Assembly: GCA_014529385.2 (NCBI GenBank)
Contig: CM043948.1
Span: 77,672,291 to 77,736,290, forward strand
Length of the DNA: 64,000 bases
Origin: Adiantum capillus-veneris
Taxonomy: Eukaryota > Streptophyta > Polypodiopsida > Polypodiales > Pteridaceae
Direction: 5' to 3'
Under the pieces are notes generated by a model. It worked only from the letters and a program-made list of their open reading frames with translations, ran no database searches and was not told the DNA's origin. Positions 1 through 12,021 of the stretch are shown here, piece after piece; positions within the stretch are counted from its first letter, which is position 1; each line of letters begins with the position of its first letter. Both the position numbers and the translations under genes were made by a program.

Positions 1-3000
1 TGGGGCCTCGACCATATGTGCCTCTAGCCCCTTATGCACACATGGCCCCCACACCTCCAATTGTACCACTTGCTTATGCTCCTCGAGTGCCGCTCCCTAG
101 CTCTTATCCGAGTGGACCTATGCCCGGTTATGTTCCATATCCTGCATCATCTACACATATGCCAAGACCGGTACCCGTTCCTCTCCCACATATGATTCCA
201 AGAGTACCTCCACCGGCCCTGCCTCCTCACATAGGTGACTTGGCAGCGTTTGCTCAAACCATAGGTCGATCTATCGCGGAAAATATGCGTCATGCATCTG
301 ATAGAGAGCCTAGAAGTAAGGCAGTACAAATTGCCAAACTCACGCAAAAATTCAATGGGGACGAAGATGCTAGGAAACACATTGAAGTGTTTGAACAAGT
401 ATGTGATTCCTTAGGGGAACGCAACGAACTACATAAGTGCAATGCCTTAAGCTTGACATTAAGTGGGAAGGCTGGAGATTGGTATAGGACCCTAAGGGTG
501 GACGAGAAAACAATCTACCCTACCCTTCGAAGGTTGTTTCTAAAGGAGTACATACGAGAAGGTGTGCTTTGGGGTGTAGCATCTCAGCTACAGAAGGCCG
601 AACGTAAGGAAGGAGAGTCAGTAAGGGACTTCATTAGTCGTCTAAAGCACTTAAACTCTCGTTGCCCTGTAAATGAGCGCTTCAACAATAACCAATTGCT
701 TGATTGATTCATTCGAGGGTTGAGGAATGAAGGAATCTATAATGGACTAGTGATTAGAGGTATCACAACCTGGGAAGATGTCACTGCCAATGCAATCCAA
801 TTAGAGGACAACTTGATGATAGCAGGCATGAGGGTGTCTACTGACACGAGATCCACTAGCTCACAAGCCATTGAGTATGAACCCATGACTGCAAAGCCCA
901 TTGCCAATGAGCCAAAGGTATTTGAGACATTCTTGACAGACCTCACCAAGGCAATCCAAGAGTCTCTTAAGGATAATCGACCCCCTCAAAATAGTCACAT
1001 GTATCCAAGAAGGGAGCAACAATGGTGTTCCATTTGCTTAGGTCCACATAGCACTAGTGAGTGCCCTACGTTTAGAGTAAAATTTAATGGAACTTGCAAC
1101 GCATGTGGTAGGTATGGTCACCAAGCTAAGGATTGTTTAATGATCAAACGTATGATGGCAAATAGACCACCTGTAGCCTGGACGGATGCGCCTCGAGCTC
1201 CTGTATTGATGCCTACTCCACCTGTTGAGCAACTACCGCAACACATGGTCCCTAGACCTCAAAATGTTGTACAAGCTACACCGTTACCACCTCCTGTGCT
1301 AGGACCGCAGCCCCCGCATCCAAGAGTCGCCCCTATGAACCAAGTGGGTTGCGAGCCATCAAATGCTTATCCAGATGGCTGTGAGGAGGAAATAGACACT
1401 AGTATTGCCTACGGACTTGATACATTGGAAGAATGTCCTATATACTACATGGAAGATTGTTGGGGACAAGTCAAGCCGGTTTATCAAGCTGCTGCTCTCG
1501 CACCCAGAGGTCAAAATATCAACACCCAGGCTAGGAGGCCACCTCTTCAATGCTACGAGTGTGGTGGACCACATCGAGTAGCGGAGTGCCCTATTAGGCT
1601 GCAAAAGAATGCTGCACAGATGCAAGTGAATCAAGGGAGCACGTCTGCAATGCCAATACTCACATGTAATCGTTGTGGCATAGATCACTTGATTGCCCAA
1701 TGCCCCTATAACCCAAATGCGCCTAAAATCACACCCCTAAATTTGGTCGAAATTGCTAGTGTGACGTCGCCAATACCACCCGTCGCACCCGCTTATGCGA
1801 TTACACGGTCCATGCTTCAAGGGCCAGGCCATATCCTCGAAGAGAGAGATACCGCGTCAGTTATCCAAACAAAGAAAAAGAAGACACGAAGGAAGAAGTC
1901 GCAGAATACGGAAAATTCAAAGCCAAGTTCCAAAACAAACATAGGAACAGGAGATGACCCTGTGTATATGAATGACCTCGAGGATGATTCAGATTCAATC
2001 GAGACAATGGAGACTAGAACCAATACCACAAAGGGAAAGACCGACAAAGAAAACCGTAACATGGGACCAAATGAAAACCGAATAAGAGAAAATCATAAAG
2101 AGCCTCTGAAAACACCACAAGTGTTTCCAAATCCAATCCAAGACCCCCAAGATAAACCGCAGGGGCAAAAAGAGAAAAATCGTAAAAAGAAGATTGGGAC
2201 GTATCCAAACCCAGTAGACGAGATTAAGCAGGTGAAACATCTAAGAGGTTTAGTGGAGGAGACTCAAAGGAAACTAGAACCAGAACCCATGCATGTAAAA
2301 ATTCATGACACAGTGTTTCCCACGCAAGTTCATCCACCCCACATGAACCATAGACCGTTAGCCATATCTAGTATCATCCAAGAAGGGAGTGAGGACAGGA
2401 CATCAGAAAGTGAGCATACACCCTTCTTGTTGGAAAGGATGTTTAACGAAGGAATACCTGATCCCATTGAGGAATATGAGATTCCATCCTCACCAGTTCC
2501 TAGTCAAGGACCTACACCCTGCAAAACGCCAATGAATGTTGCCAAACTAGTGGACTTCATGTCTTCTGAGGTCCGAACCACGATCATAGCAAAGCTGTAT
2601 GGAGATCCTGAGTTATTCCTTGCACTTCGAGCATTCCTTAACGGAGAGCTACGAACGGGATTACCGCAGTTTGCGCAACCAAATAGGCCTGACTCGATTA
2701 TGATTGATGAGGAAAATCATGTGCAATCACTTGACTTAGATGGACACGAGTCTGTGATCGAGGTACCCATTAACGAATTAGGGCAGTATTTTGAAGGCGA
2801 CGAGTCTAATGCGACCCTACCCATCACTACCAAGGGATTAACTATAAAGGGAATTCTTGATGGTGGTGCGGGAGTTAGCATCGTTACAAAAGATTGTTGG
2901 GAATCCATGGGAAAACCCCGCCTCAATGTTACTAACATTGTGGTAAAGATGGCAAATGGTACCATAGCCAAACCTATGGGGATGCTCAAGGATCTTAAGA

Positions 3001-4151
3001 TCAAAGTTCTAGGATACAAGGTGCGACATACGTTCATTGTAATGGATTTCTCTAAACACCTTATGTCATATGAAATGATTTTAGGATGACCATTCATGAG
3101 GGAAGCACAAATGGTTCACGATTGGTCTAAAAATCATGTCTATTTGCAATTCCAAGACTCTGTCCTTAGAGTGGATTTGGTGACTGGTAAGGTACACCCC
3201 TTAGGGAGTAAAACCATTATTGATCATCGCTCTGACACCACAGTTCACTCGGCCCCACTACAATATTGTTACACTTGTAAGAAGGATACAGACATTGGCC
3301 AAGATTCTCCTTATATGGATATCCTACCTGGGATGACGGAATCGGACAATGTGGATTGGGTCCACCTAGCATCAACCATAGACACTTGGGGAAATAGGGG
3401 GACGACCTGGGTAACACCTGAGGGGAATGAAATGCCTATACCCTTAAATATGCTACAAGCAATGCATATCGCTTCTGACAAGACTCATCCTAAGGTAACG
3501 AAGAAAACATACAAGTGGGTCCCTAAAGCTTCTTTAGTGACCATAGCTAGTGCAAAAAAACAGAAGCCTTGTAAGAAACGTACCACTCGCTCCAAGAAAA
3601 GTAAGAAAATGTTGCGATGGATTCCTAAACGACTATTGGAAGCCCAAGGCTACTATCAAGGAAATGATCAAATCTGGGTGCCAAAACGTAGATTGTGCTC
3701 TTACCTATCACCTGACCCAAATGAGCCCAATCCCGTAGCTCCAAAACGAATCAATGATCGTGGAAAGAAAAAAATCACAGAATGCTACACACCTGCTCCC
3801 GAGCTAGTTTGGGTACCAAAGAAAGAACGATTTGTTCCACCTAGCTCAAGAAGGGGGGAGTCCCATGAAGATTCTAGCTCCTCATGTAATACATCCATAG
3901 AGGTAAAAGCTTCTACACAGCCTCCATCTATAGTAGTGGACCTCTATGAAGCTACAAAAGAATCCACACCTCCCAGTGTTCAAGAATCACCTGATGAACC
4001 ACTTCAAGTTCGATCCTGGGAGAGTACCTTACCACCCTTGCAGCTTGAAGAGGCACCTAGGGTAATAGCAAACTACTGGCAAAAATCCTCACCTCTTACC
4101 AACTGGAATAATTGGTTTCAAAGGGTGACAAGCTCATTTCAAACGGTATGA
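1..4151 (+). pseudogene. Ty3/gypsy gag-protease ORF, two in-frame stops, 5' end outside window
   Basis: One reading frame is open from the window edge to 4151 except for TGA at 705-707 and 3087-3089. The order is a proline-rich N-terminus, a Retrotrans_gag-like capsid segment (about 330-760, with WYRTLRV and SVRDFISRL), four CCHC-type knuckles (about 1026-1064, 1095-1136, 1551-1590, 1665-1704; only the second has the standard C-x2-C-x4-H-x4-C spacing, the others have x3), a lysine-rich linker, and a retropepsin domain. The protease has LDGGAG at 2856 in place of the usual D-S/T-G and ends in MILG-stop-PFM. Gag would form the particle and the protease would process it. The second stop falls where relatives have Arg, so a CGA to TGA change is likely. 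No RT or integrase follows; the frame runs into a basic tail and then a polypurine tract, so this copy is non-autonomous or internally deleted. Confidence 0.85.
3505..3840 (+). other. Repeated WVPK-type basic tail of the gag-protease ORF
   Basis: Downstream of the protease the same frame contains four spaced copies of a Trp-(Val/Ile)-Pro-Lys motif: KWVPK near 3513, RWIPK near 3613, IWVPK near 3672 and VWVPK near 3807, separated by Lys/Arg-rich stretches. I know no named domain for this. The same kind of motif (VWVPK, IWVPT, then VWKKK, QWQVK, QWREK) recurs after the protease-like domain at 12080-12350. It may be a nucleic-acid-binding or nuclear-targeting tail; that is inference from composition only. 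Confidence 0.5.
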
Positions 4152-4158
4152 TCTACCC

Positions 4159-4172
4159 AAGGAAGGGGGGAG
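4159..4172 (+). other. Polypurine tract before a 3' LTR
   Basis: A purine run AAGGAAGGGGGGAG lies just 3' of the gag-protease stop codon and is followed directly by TGTTTGCTGACAG, a typical LTR start. It would prime plus-strand synthesis. Its position right after the ORF indicates that the element has no pol region here. Confidence 0.7.
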
Positions 4173-5640
4173 TGTTTGCTGACAGTCATCATTCACTTGT
4201 TTCCCTCTCAACCTTTTTCCCTGACCTCTTAATCTCCAATCTTAGGGAATGTACATATAAAGCTTTATACTCACAAAAAAAAAAAGAAAAAAAAGAGCAA
4301 GAGCAATTAGCAAACGAGTATGCACATTAAAGTCAAAACATTGACTCAGACCTACACCTGTCACATCTGGTACAGTGAAGCAGAAACCTGCCATAAAACA
4401 CCTTTGATCCTCATCACTTGAGTGATGGAGGGTAGGTAAGATTAGTAAGATAGGAATGTTTCTGTTTTAGAGTTGAGAGATTAGCAAAGTTCTCTTTTCC
4501 CACTGATGTTCCTCCTAGAGGTATTATTTGTGTTTCATAGTGTGTACAGGAGCGTGTTGCTATTGATAGGATTTGGACCTTCATGGAACCTTCAAATCAA
4601 GCGCGACCATCAACACAAACAGGTGTTTCTTGTCCATTAGCATTGCCGTTATCTTTTTGCATCTATGTTTGTCTGCTTTGATTGTGATTGGTAGCATAAT
4701 ATTCAGTGCATTGGCTTAGTATCCAACATTTAATTCAATGCAATCTTTTGTCATAATCACTTGTTTAGGTGTAAAAATCAAGCAGTCCGACTAAGCTAGT
4801 TTGACCAAGTTAGGTGTTAGAAATCTTCTCTTAATACCATGGGGAATTCCTTCCTAATAAGCAATGGTTACTTAGGTTCTTAATCCGATTTAGGCAGCAT
4901 TGTATGAAATGTACTAGGGCTTTCTAGTGGGCTTAACCCTATTGACCTTTAGCTTAAGTATTATAAAGGGAGTTTACTAATGTGATGAGCCTGGGGAATG
5001 TAACAGTGTTATATGACCCCCCAAAGTTACAAAATTAAAATGATGAAAATGAACAAACAAAAAATCAAAGTGCCACAATGTAAAATTTTAAGCTGGAAGA
5101 GAAATCTCAGCTTGATTTGGTACTTCACTCACATGTATTGCCTATGGTACTAGAGCCCTAGAGGTTCCCAGTGTGGGTGCTTTTCCTTGAAAAGCAAAAA
5201 ACCCAAGGCATACAAAATAAGCACACACATCATAATTGAATCAGTGTGAAAAGACTTTGGGGGGTCAAAGAAAAAGTAATCAGTCAGGCGATGATTTCAT
5301 GAGAAATTCCTTTTATGGTAGCTTAACTACAAGGTTTTCTAGATATAGCCTCTAGTCAGCCCTTGAACATGAATACTTGGCTCTCGCGATTAAACAACTT
5401 AATTGACCACAGAAAGTTAAGAAGCTTACCCATGGTATTAATATTCGATCTCTAGTGCTTTTCGACCGTCAAATTAGTGACCCCAGACTTGTTTAATTTT
5501 TTGCCTTTACATCTGTTTATGCATTTGATTACATTGCAATTTAATGTTCATTGCTAACAAATTGTTTGAAATTCTTTTACCAATCAATTTTTCTACCTAA
5601 AACTGCATATGCTTTTTAAGAGAATGCAATTACTGTGCCA
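4173..5640 (+). mobile_element. 3' LTR of the gag-protease element, then unassigned AT-rich sequence
   Basis: The LTR starts with TGTTTGCTG after the polypurine tract and has a TATA-like CATATAAAG at 4254-4262. Its 3' end could not be located because no second copy lies in the window. From about 4600 to 5640 the sequence is AT-rich, has no convincing ORF, and may include internal 3' sequence of the next element. A second TATA-like TATTATAAAGG lies near 4961. Confidence 0.45.
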
Positions 5641-5766
5641 ATGTTGTTTGATTTTGCAGTGACTGAAGAAGGCTAAGGACATTCATCTCAAATGCTCTTC
5701 CACCTCGACGACCCAGCTTCAACTCAATAGCTTCCGAGGACGGAATCTACATCAGGAAGGGGGGCA
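5641..5766 (+). mobile_element. 3' terminal internal segment and polypurine tract of another LTR element
   Basis: A pyrimidine-rich stretch ending in TTTTGCAG at about 5659 resembles a splice acceptor. About 95 bp later comes the purine run AGGAAGGGGGG (5754-5764), followed by CA and then TGTTAACCC. This is the normal end of an LTR-element internal region. No coding domain is recognisable. Confidence 0.5.
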
Positions 5767-6059
5767 TGTTAACCCTCATGGCACACGGACACCCATCACC
5801 TACGATGGACACGTATTATGTATTTGGTAGAGTCAGGTACCGGGCTTGTCGGACCAATAGGGAAAGGTAGAGTGATCGTCGATGAGAGGCGCACTTTAAC
5901 TTGGACATTCAAGGGATTAGTTGGTTAAGCATGGGCGCCCAAGTGTGAATGGGGTGAGCTCCTATAAAAGCCAGCTAAACCTAATTTTTACTCATTCTCT
6001 CATTTGTGCAATTGAAGAGTGCTCTTGCTCCATCTCCATCTTCTTCTTCTTCACCTCCT

Positions 6060-6091
<32 letters not shown>

Positions 6092-6290
6092 GGAGAGTGT
6101 GTGTGCGATCGAGCATTACGAAGGCACGACGGCGGCGAAGCGGTTGAGCGCGGCACGACTGCAGCTTCTTCTTCATCGCGGCGAGGAATCCACCACGAAG
6201 GCGAGCGTAGAGCGGTGAGTGACACACCCTTTGTTTTCTTGAGCTTGCTAGTTTAGGCTTGTTGTGTGCTTGGAGACGTATTTGTGGCTC
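5767..6290 (+). mobile_element. LTR, solo or truncated
   Basis: It starts TGTTAACCCTC after a polypurine tract and contains TATAAAAG at 5963-5970, then a (TG)n(AG)n stretch and a donor-like GGTGAGTG near 6216. The 3' boundary is uncertain, because the sequence passes without a clear CA end into a region that carries a minus-strand ORF and then the tandem array. Confidence 0.55.
6060..6106. repeat. (TG)n/(AG)n microsatellite
   Basis: Consecutive TG, AG and again TG dinucleotide runs lie in the transcribed part of the LTR. They generate spurious short ORFs on both strands. Confidence 0.9.
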
Positions 6291-6565
6291 GCATACGGTG
6301 TATTGGCAAGTCCCTTGCTTCGACAGTGCGGCAAGGAGCGCACAATCTCCTTGACAATACCACAGTCCTTGAAGGGCAATTGCTCTTTTTCTTGAAAGAA
6401 CAAGTGGACTTTCTCATCACTTCCACCATTTGGTAAGTGAAAATCTAGATACCAAGAACTTGGTGTTGAGCCTGTTGCATCAACTGACTTTGACTTTCTC
6501 TTCTGAGACATTTTTTGTAAAAAGAATGACATATATTTAGACAAGATGGATATTATTACATCCAT
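6248..6565 (-). CDS. Unidentified short ORF or exon fragment
   Basis: A 105-codon ORF without repeats or low-complexity bias; the best internal start is MSQKRKSKSVD, 18 codons in. I do not recognise it. Its composition (charged, with LPFKDCGIVKEIVRSLP) looks more protein-like than the surrounding shadows. On the minus strand an acceptor-like TCTCAG precedes AAGAGAAAG. It abuts the CTATGGCC array on its upstream side, just as the DUF7869 pseudogene does at 18588. It could be a fragment of a gene whose intron holds the array, or chance. Confidence 0.2.
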   Translation of the reverse strand: MDVIISILSKYMSFFLQKMSQKRKSKSVDATGSTPSSWYLDFHLPNGGSDEKVHLFFQEKEQLPFKDCGIVKEIVRSLPHCRSKGLANTPYASHKYVSKHTTSLN

Positions 6566-9500
6566 ATGGACCTAGGGATTCCCCTCTATGTTAAACCATG
6601 TGGTCCTAGGTGCAAGGGGTGCCAACAAAATGGTTCTACAAGTGTACCTAGGCCACTCTATGGTAGTGTGATCACATGTTCTCTTATGACATTAGAGGAC
6701 CCTCAAAGAAGTATCCCTTGAATGGCCTAAATACCCCTTTAGACCCTCCACACCAACACCATATGGCATCATGTGGCTTGAAGGCCATAGGGTCCCTTGC
6801 ATGCTAGTAAGAACCTCTCTATGCTCTACATTGGCATCCTATGGCCCCAAGGCCACAAGGTGGCCTCAATGTTTTAAAGAAACGCTTCATGAGGGTTTTC
6901 TGGTAACCTATGAACCTAGGGCCATATGGTGCTCTCCATGCAAGTAAAAACCACTATTTTCTCTATATTGAGGAGACCTTCTGGGATGAAGTCCATAGGG
7001 TCCCCTCTATGCTAGTAAGAACCTCTGTTTACTCTATAATGGCACCATGTGGCCTGAAGGTCATAGGGTTCCCTCTATGCTACTAAGAATCTCTTTGTGA
7101 TCTATGCTCCATCGTCTATGCTCTATGATCTATATTGACTTCCTATGGCCCCAAGACCACAAGGTGCCCTCATCATTTCCAAAAACACCTCATTCTCTAT
7201 GCCGATGTAAAGCATCATGCTCTATATTAGCTCCCTAAGGCCTGAAGGCCATAGGATTGGCCTCAAGCGCCCCAAGGATGCTCTGTATGCCAATGAAAAA
7301 TACTATTTGCTCTATATTGAGAAGACCTTGTGGGCTGAAGGCCATAGGAACCCTTCTATGATGGATTTTTGACAACCAATCCCCCTAGGTTAGGATGTTC
7401 TATATGCTAATAAAAAAACTATTTGCTCTATATTGGCACCATGTGACTTGAAAGCCAGATGGTCCCCCATATTCTAGTAAGAGCCTCTCCATGCTCTATA
7501 TTGGCACCCTTTGGCATGAAGGCCATAGGGTCCGATCTTTGCTAGTAAGAACCGATCTATGCTCTATATTGGCACCCTATGGCCTTCAGGCCATAGGGTC
7601 CCCTGTATGCTAGTAAGAACCTCTCTATGCTCTACAGATCCGATGACCCCAAGGCCACAAGTTGCCCTCTATGTTTTGAAGAAACCCTTCAGGAGGGTTT
7701 TTTAGCAACTTATGGACCCAAGGACATAGGGTGCTCTCTAATGCCATTGAAAAACCCTCACTGTTTTGGTACCCTATGGCCCTAGGTATAAAGCACTATT
7801 TGGTCTCTCTATGCTAGCAAGAACTCATCTTTGTTCTATATTGGCACCCTTTGGCCTGAAGGCCATAGGGTCCGCTCTGTGCTAATAAGAACCGATCTAT
7901 TCTCTATATTGGAACCCTAATTCAAGCCATAGGGTCCCCTGTATGTTAGTGAGAACCTCTCTATGCTCTACACATACTATGACACCAAGGAAAGAAGGTG
8001 CCCTGTATGTTTTGAAGAAACCCTTCATGATGGTTTTTTGGCAACCTATGGACCCAGGGCCATAGGGTGCTCTCTATGCTAGTAAAAACACTATTTTCTC
8101 TATATTGAGAAGACTTTGTGGGTTGAAGGCCATAGGTTCCCCTCTATGCTAGTGAGAACCTCTGTTTTCTCTACGTTGACACCCTGTGGCCTGAAGGCCA
8201 TAGGGTTCCCTCTATGATAGTAAGAAGCTCTCTATGCTCTATGCTCTATATTGACATCCTATGGCCCGAAGGCCACAAGGTGCCCTCATTTTTTCGAAAA
8301 AAAACTCATTGTTTTGGCACCCTATAGACACATGTATAAATCACTATTTGGTCTCTCTATGTTAGTAAGAACCGATCTATGCTCTATATTGGCACCCTAT
8401 GGCCTGAAGGCCATAGGGTCCCCCCTATGCTAGTAAGTAACTCTCTATGTTCTACACATCCTATATGTTTTGAAGAAACCCTTCATGAGGGTTTTTTTGG
8501 CAACCTATGGACCCAGGGCCATAGGGTGCTCTGTATGCCAGTAAAAAACACTATTGCTCTGTATTGAGGAGACCTTGTGTGCTGAAGGCCATAGGGTCCC
8601 CTCTATGCTAGAACCTCGTTTTCTCTATATTGCTAGACCTTGTGGCTTGAAGGCCATAGGGTTCCGTCTATGGTAGTAAGAAGCTCTCTATGCTCTATGC
8701 TCTATACTGACATCCTATGGCCCCAAGGTCAGAAGGTGCCCTCATTGTTTTGAAAAAACCCTCATTTTTTTGACACCTTATGGCCCCATGTCTAAAGCAC
8801 TATTTGGTCTCTCTATGCAAGTAAAATCACTATTTTCTCTATATTGAGGAGAACTTGTGGGCTGCACGCCATAGGGTCCCCCCTATGCTAGTAAGTAACT
8901 CTCTATGTTCTACACATCCTATATGTTTTGAAGAAACCCTTCATGAGGGTTTTTTGGCAACCTTTGGACCCAGGGCCATAGGATTCTATCTATGCCATTG
9001 AAGAGACCTTGTGGGATGAAGGCCAAAGGGTCCCCTCTATGCTAGTAAGAACCTCTGTTTTCTCTATGTTGACACCATGTGGCTTGAAGGCCATAGGGTT
9101 CCCTCTATGATAGTAAGAAGCTCTCTATGCTCAATGCTCTATCCTCTATGGTGTATGCTCTATATTGACATCCTATGGCCCCAAGGCCACAAGGTTCCCT
9201 CATAGTTTCATAAAAACCCTCATTGTTTTGGCACATTATGGCCCCAGGTATAAAGCACTATTTGGTCTCTCTATGCTAGTAAGAACCGATCTTTGCTCTA
9301 TATTGGCACCCTATGGCGTTCAGGCCATAGGGTCCTATGTATGCTAGTAATAACCTCTCTATACTCTACACATCTTATGACCCTAAGGGCACAAGATGCT
9401 CTGTATGTTTTAAAGAAACCCTTCATGAGCGTTTTTTTGGCAACCTATGGACCCAGGGCCATAGGGTGCTCTCTATGCGAGTAAAAAACACTATTGCTCT

Positions 9501-9990
9501 ATATTGAGGAGATCTTGTGGGCTGAAGGCCATAGGGTCCCCTCTATGCTAGAACCTCGTTTTCTCTAAATTGAGACCCTGTGGCTTGAAGGCCATAGGGT
9601 TCCCTCTATGGTAGTAAGAAGATCTCTATGATCTATGCTCTATATTGACATCCTATGGCCCCAAGGCCACAAGGTGCCCTCATTGTTTTGAAAAAACCCT
9701 CATTGTTTTGACACCTTATGGCCCCATGTATAAAGCACTATTTGGTCTCTCTTTGCTAGTAAAAAACACTATTTGCTCTATATTGAGGAGACCTTGTGGG
9801 CTGAAGGCCATAGGGTCCCCTCTATGCTAGTAAGAACCTCTGTTTTCTCTATATTGACACCATGTGGCCTGAATTGTACATTGCCACCCTAGGGTTCCCT
9901 CTATGGTAGTAAGAAGCTCTCTATGCTCTTTGCTCTATGCTCTATATAGAGATCCTATGGCCCGAAGGCCACAAGGTGCCTTCATTGTTT
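6566..9990. repeat. CTATGGCC palindrome tandem array, A-type units
   Basis: Basic units of roughly 70-90 bp carry a palindrome with arms such as ACCCTATGGCCT and its reverse complement around a 2-nt centre; exact examples are 7574-7599 and 8394-8419. Between palindromes lies a conserved phrase of the type CTATGCTAGTAAGAACC. A higher-order period of about 460 bp is visible, because the same block restarts near 8250, 8708, 9165 and 9645. ORFs in the array are translations of the repeat and are not genes. Confidence 0.9.
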
Positions 9991-10930
9991 CAGATGGAAG
10001 GTAGGGCACCTTGTGACCCTAGGAAACATAGGGAATCCTATGGCCCTTGAGATTGTAGTTTGTCACCCTATGGCCCTTGGACCACAAGATCTTTAGATGG
10101 GACAGAGAGCATCCAAGGGCCCAAGGGTGGCCTATGTACATAGGGTACACCATGGTGCATATTAACGGGCACCATGGCAGCCCCATGCACCTAGGGCTCT
10201 AGGGCCATAGGATCTCCAAAAGAAACATAGAGAATCATATGGACCTTGCGATTGTACATTGCCACCCTATGGCACTTGGGCCATAGGGTCTTCAGATGGA
10301 ACGTAGGGCACCTTGTCACCCTATGGCCCTTGGGCCAGAAGGTCTGTAGATGGGATGTAGGGCACTCTATGATTCTATGGATCTAGGGCCATAGGATCTC
10401 CAAAGAAAACATATGGAACCCTATGGACCTTTAGATTGTACATTGCTACCCTATTGCCCTTGGGCCACAAGGTCTCAAGATGGAACATAGGGCACCTTTT
10501 GATCCTATGGCCATAGATTCCTTATGTTCATTTTGGAGATTCTATGGTTCTAGGGCCATAGGATCTTCAGAAGGAACATAGGGAACCATGTGGACCTTGA
10601 GATTGTACATTGACATCCTATGGCCCTTGGGCCACACGGTCTCTTGATCGGACATAGGGCACCCTCTGATCCTATGTCCGTAGGGCCATATGTTCATTTT
10701 GGAGATCCAATGGCCCGAGGACCATAGGATCTCCAAAAGGAACATAGGGAACCATGTGATCCTATGTCCGTAGGGCCATGTGTTCATTTTGGAGATCCTA
10801 TGGCCCGAAGACCATAGGATCTCCAAAAGGAACATAGGGAACCCTATGGCCCTTGAGATTGTACATTCCCACACTATGGCCCTTGGGCCACAAGGTCTCC
10901 AATAGTTCACCCTTTGATCCTATGGCCCCA
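9991..10930. repeat. CTATGGCC palindrome tandem array, B-type units
   Basis: The palindromic core persists here (CCTATGGCCC then TTGGGCCA variants), but the spacer changes to phrases such as GGAACATAGGGAACC and TTGTACATTGCCACC. The switch from A- to B-type occurs near 9990. The same A-then-B order is seen at 18663-20450. The array stops abruptly inside what becomes an integrase reading frame at about 10931. Confidence 0.85.
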
Positions 10931-12021
10931 GGTTCTTTATGCTGCTTTTGAACAACTTTAAATGCTACACCCTTTAACCTTGTTATGGTCTTGATGCCAT
11001 ACTGCCAATAGAATTTCTATTGCCGACATTAAGGGTAGCACAAACTCTTGATTGAAATGGACATGAATTATCAGAAAGACTTGAAGATTTGGAAAAGCTA
11101 GACGAGCAAAGGCTAACTGCTGTAGCTCATATCTATGCACAAAAGCAAAAACAAAAATAGTTTTTTGATTCCCACTTAATCACCAAAATTTTCAAGAAAG
11201 GGGACTTAGTTCTAGTCTATTCCCTTAAGCAACACATTCCAAAGTTTAAGAAAAAGGGAAATGGACCATTTATCATTGAAGATGTATCTCTAAGTGGAGC
11301 AGTAAAATTGTCAACCTTGGAGTGTGAACCAATGGCTAATTGGATTAGTGGATGTCGTTTAAAGAAATACAATTTTCCACTATCCAATGAATTGCTAGAG
11401 AGAATGCATGCAACCAAACAAAGGAAGATCAAGCGACAGCAGGTTATTGATGAAGCCCAAGAGGAAGCTAGACTTCGGGTACTCAAGCGTAAAGCTGCTC
11501 TCAAGAATCAACAAATACCGATTCCCATCAACACTTTGGAACTAGATGATCAACAATGGGAATTACCTAAAGACGCAGTTTCAATAGATGACGACTGGTT
11601 AGATGAAATGGATCTCCGCATCAAAGTACAGCTCAACAATCATAGCACCAATGCTTTGGTAGACACAAGAGCTAGAGTGAATGCGGTTAGTTATTCCACA
11701 TACAAGAAATCAACAAGTCAAGCATTGACCGCAGGAACGACAATCAAAGGATGCAACAAGAATCCGACTCCAACATTGAGAGTGGTCAACTTGATCGTGG
11801 TAGTACATGGATGTTCATGTCCACATCAGTTTGTCTGCTTACCAGATGAACACAGGAATGAGACTATGATTCTTGGTATTCCTTGGATGCGAACATACAA
11901 AGTACTACCAGATTGGGATACAAATCAGCTAAAGCTATCACTTAAAGGAGAGCAACTCATTGTTCTCATTGCACCAAGAAAAGAGGAATGGAAAGGGTGC
12001 AATCAGAGGACCAATCCATGA
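10931..12021 (+). pseudogene. Integrase C-terminal region fused in frame to a retropepsin-like domain
   Basis: The first part (about 10931-11480) reads as a Ty3/gypsy integrase C-terminus: TPFNLVYG-like residues near 10960 (one base lost), a coiled segment with ELSERLEDLEK, GDLVLVYS, GPFIIEDVSLSGAVKL and MANWISGCRLKKY. Stops at about 11034 (TGA) and 11156 (TAG) and the lost base break it. From 11159 the frame is open to 12021 and continues through an acidic linker into a protease-like domain: ALVDTRARVNAVSY near 11655 and MILGIPWM near 11870. Integrase would join cDNA to the chromosome; the second domain resembles an aspartic protease but has Arg where the catalytic D-T-G needs Gly. Protease normally precedes RT, so this order is unusual. 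The integrase core is missing because the array begins at that point. Confidence 0.65.

Noticed and set aside
8251-9830. Short plus-strand ORFs starting MTSYGPKATR
   Set aside because: They recur with the 460-bp repeat and are translations of the CTATGGCC palindrome array.
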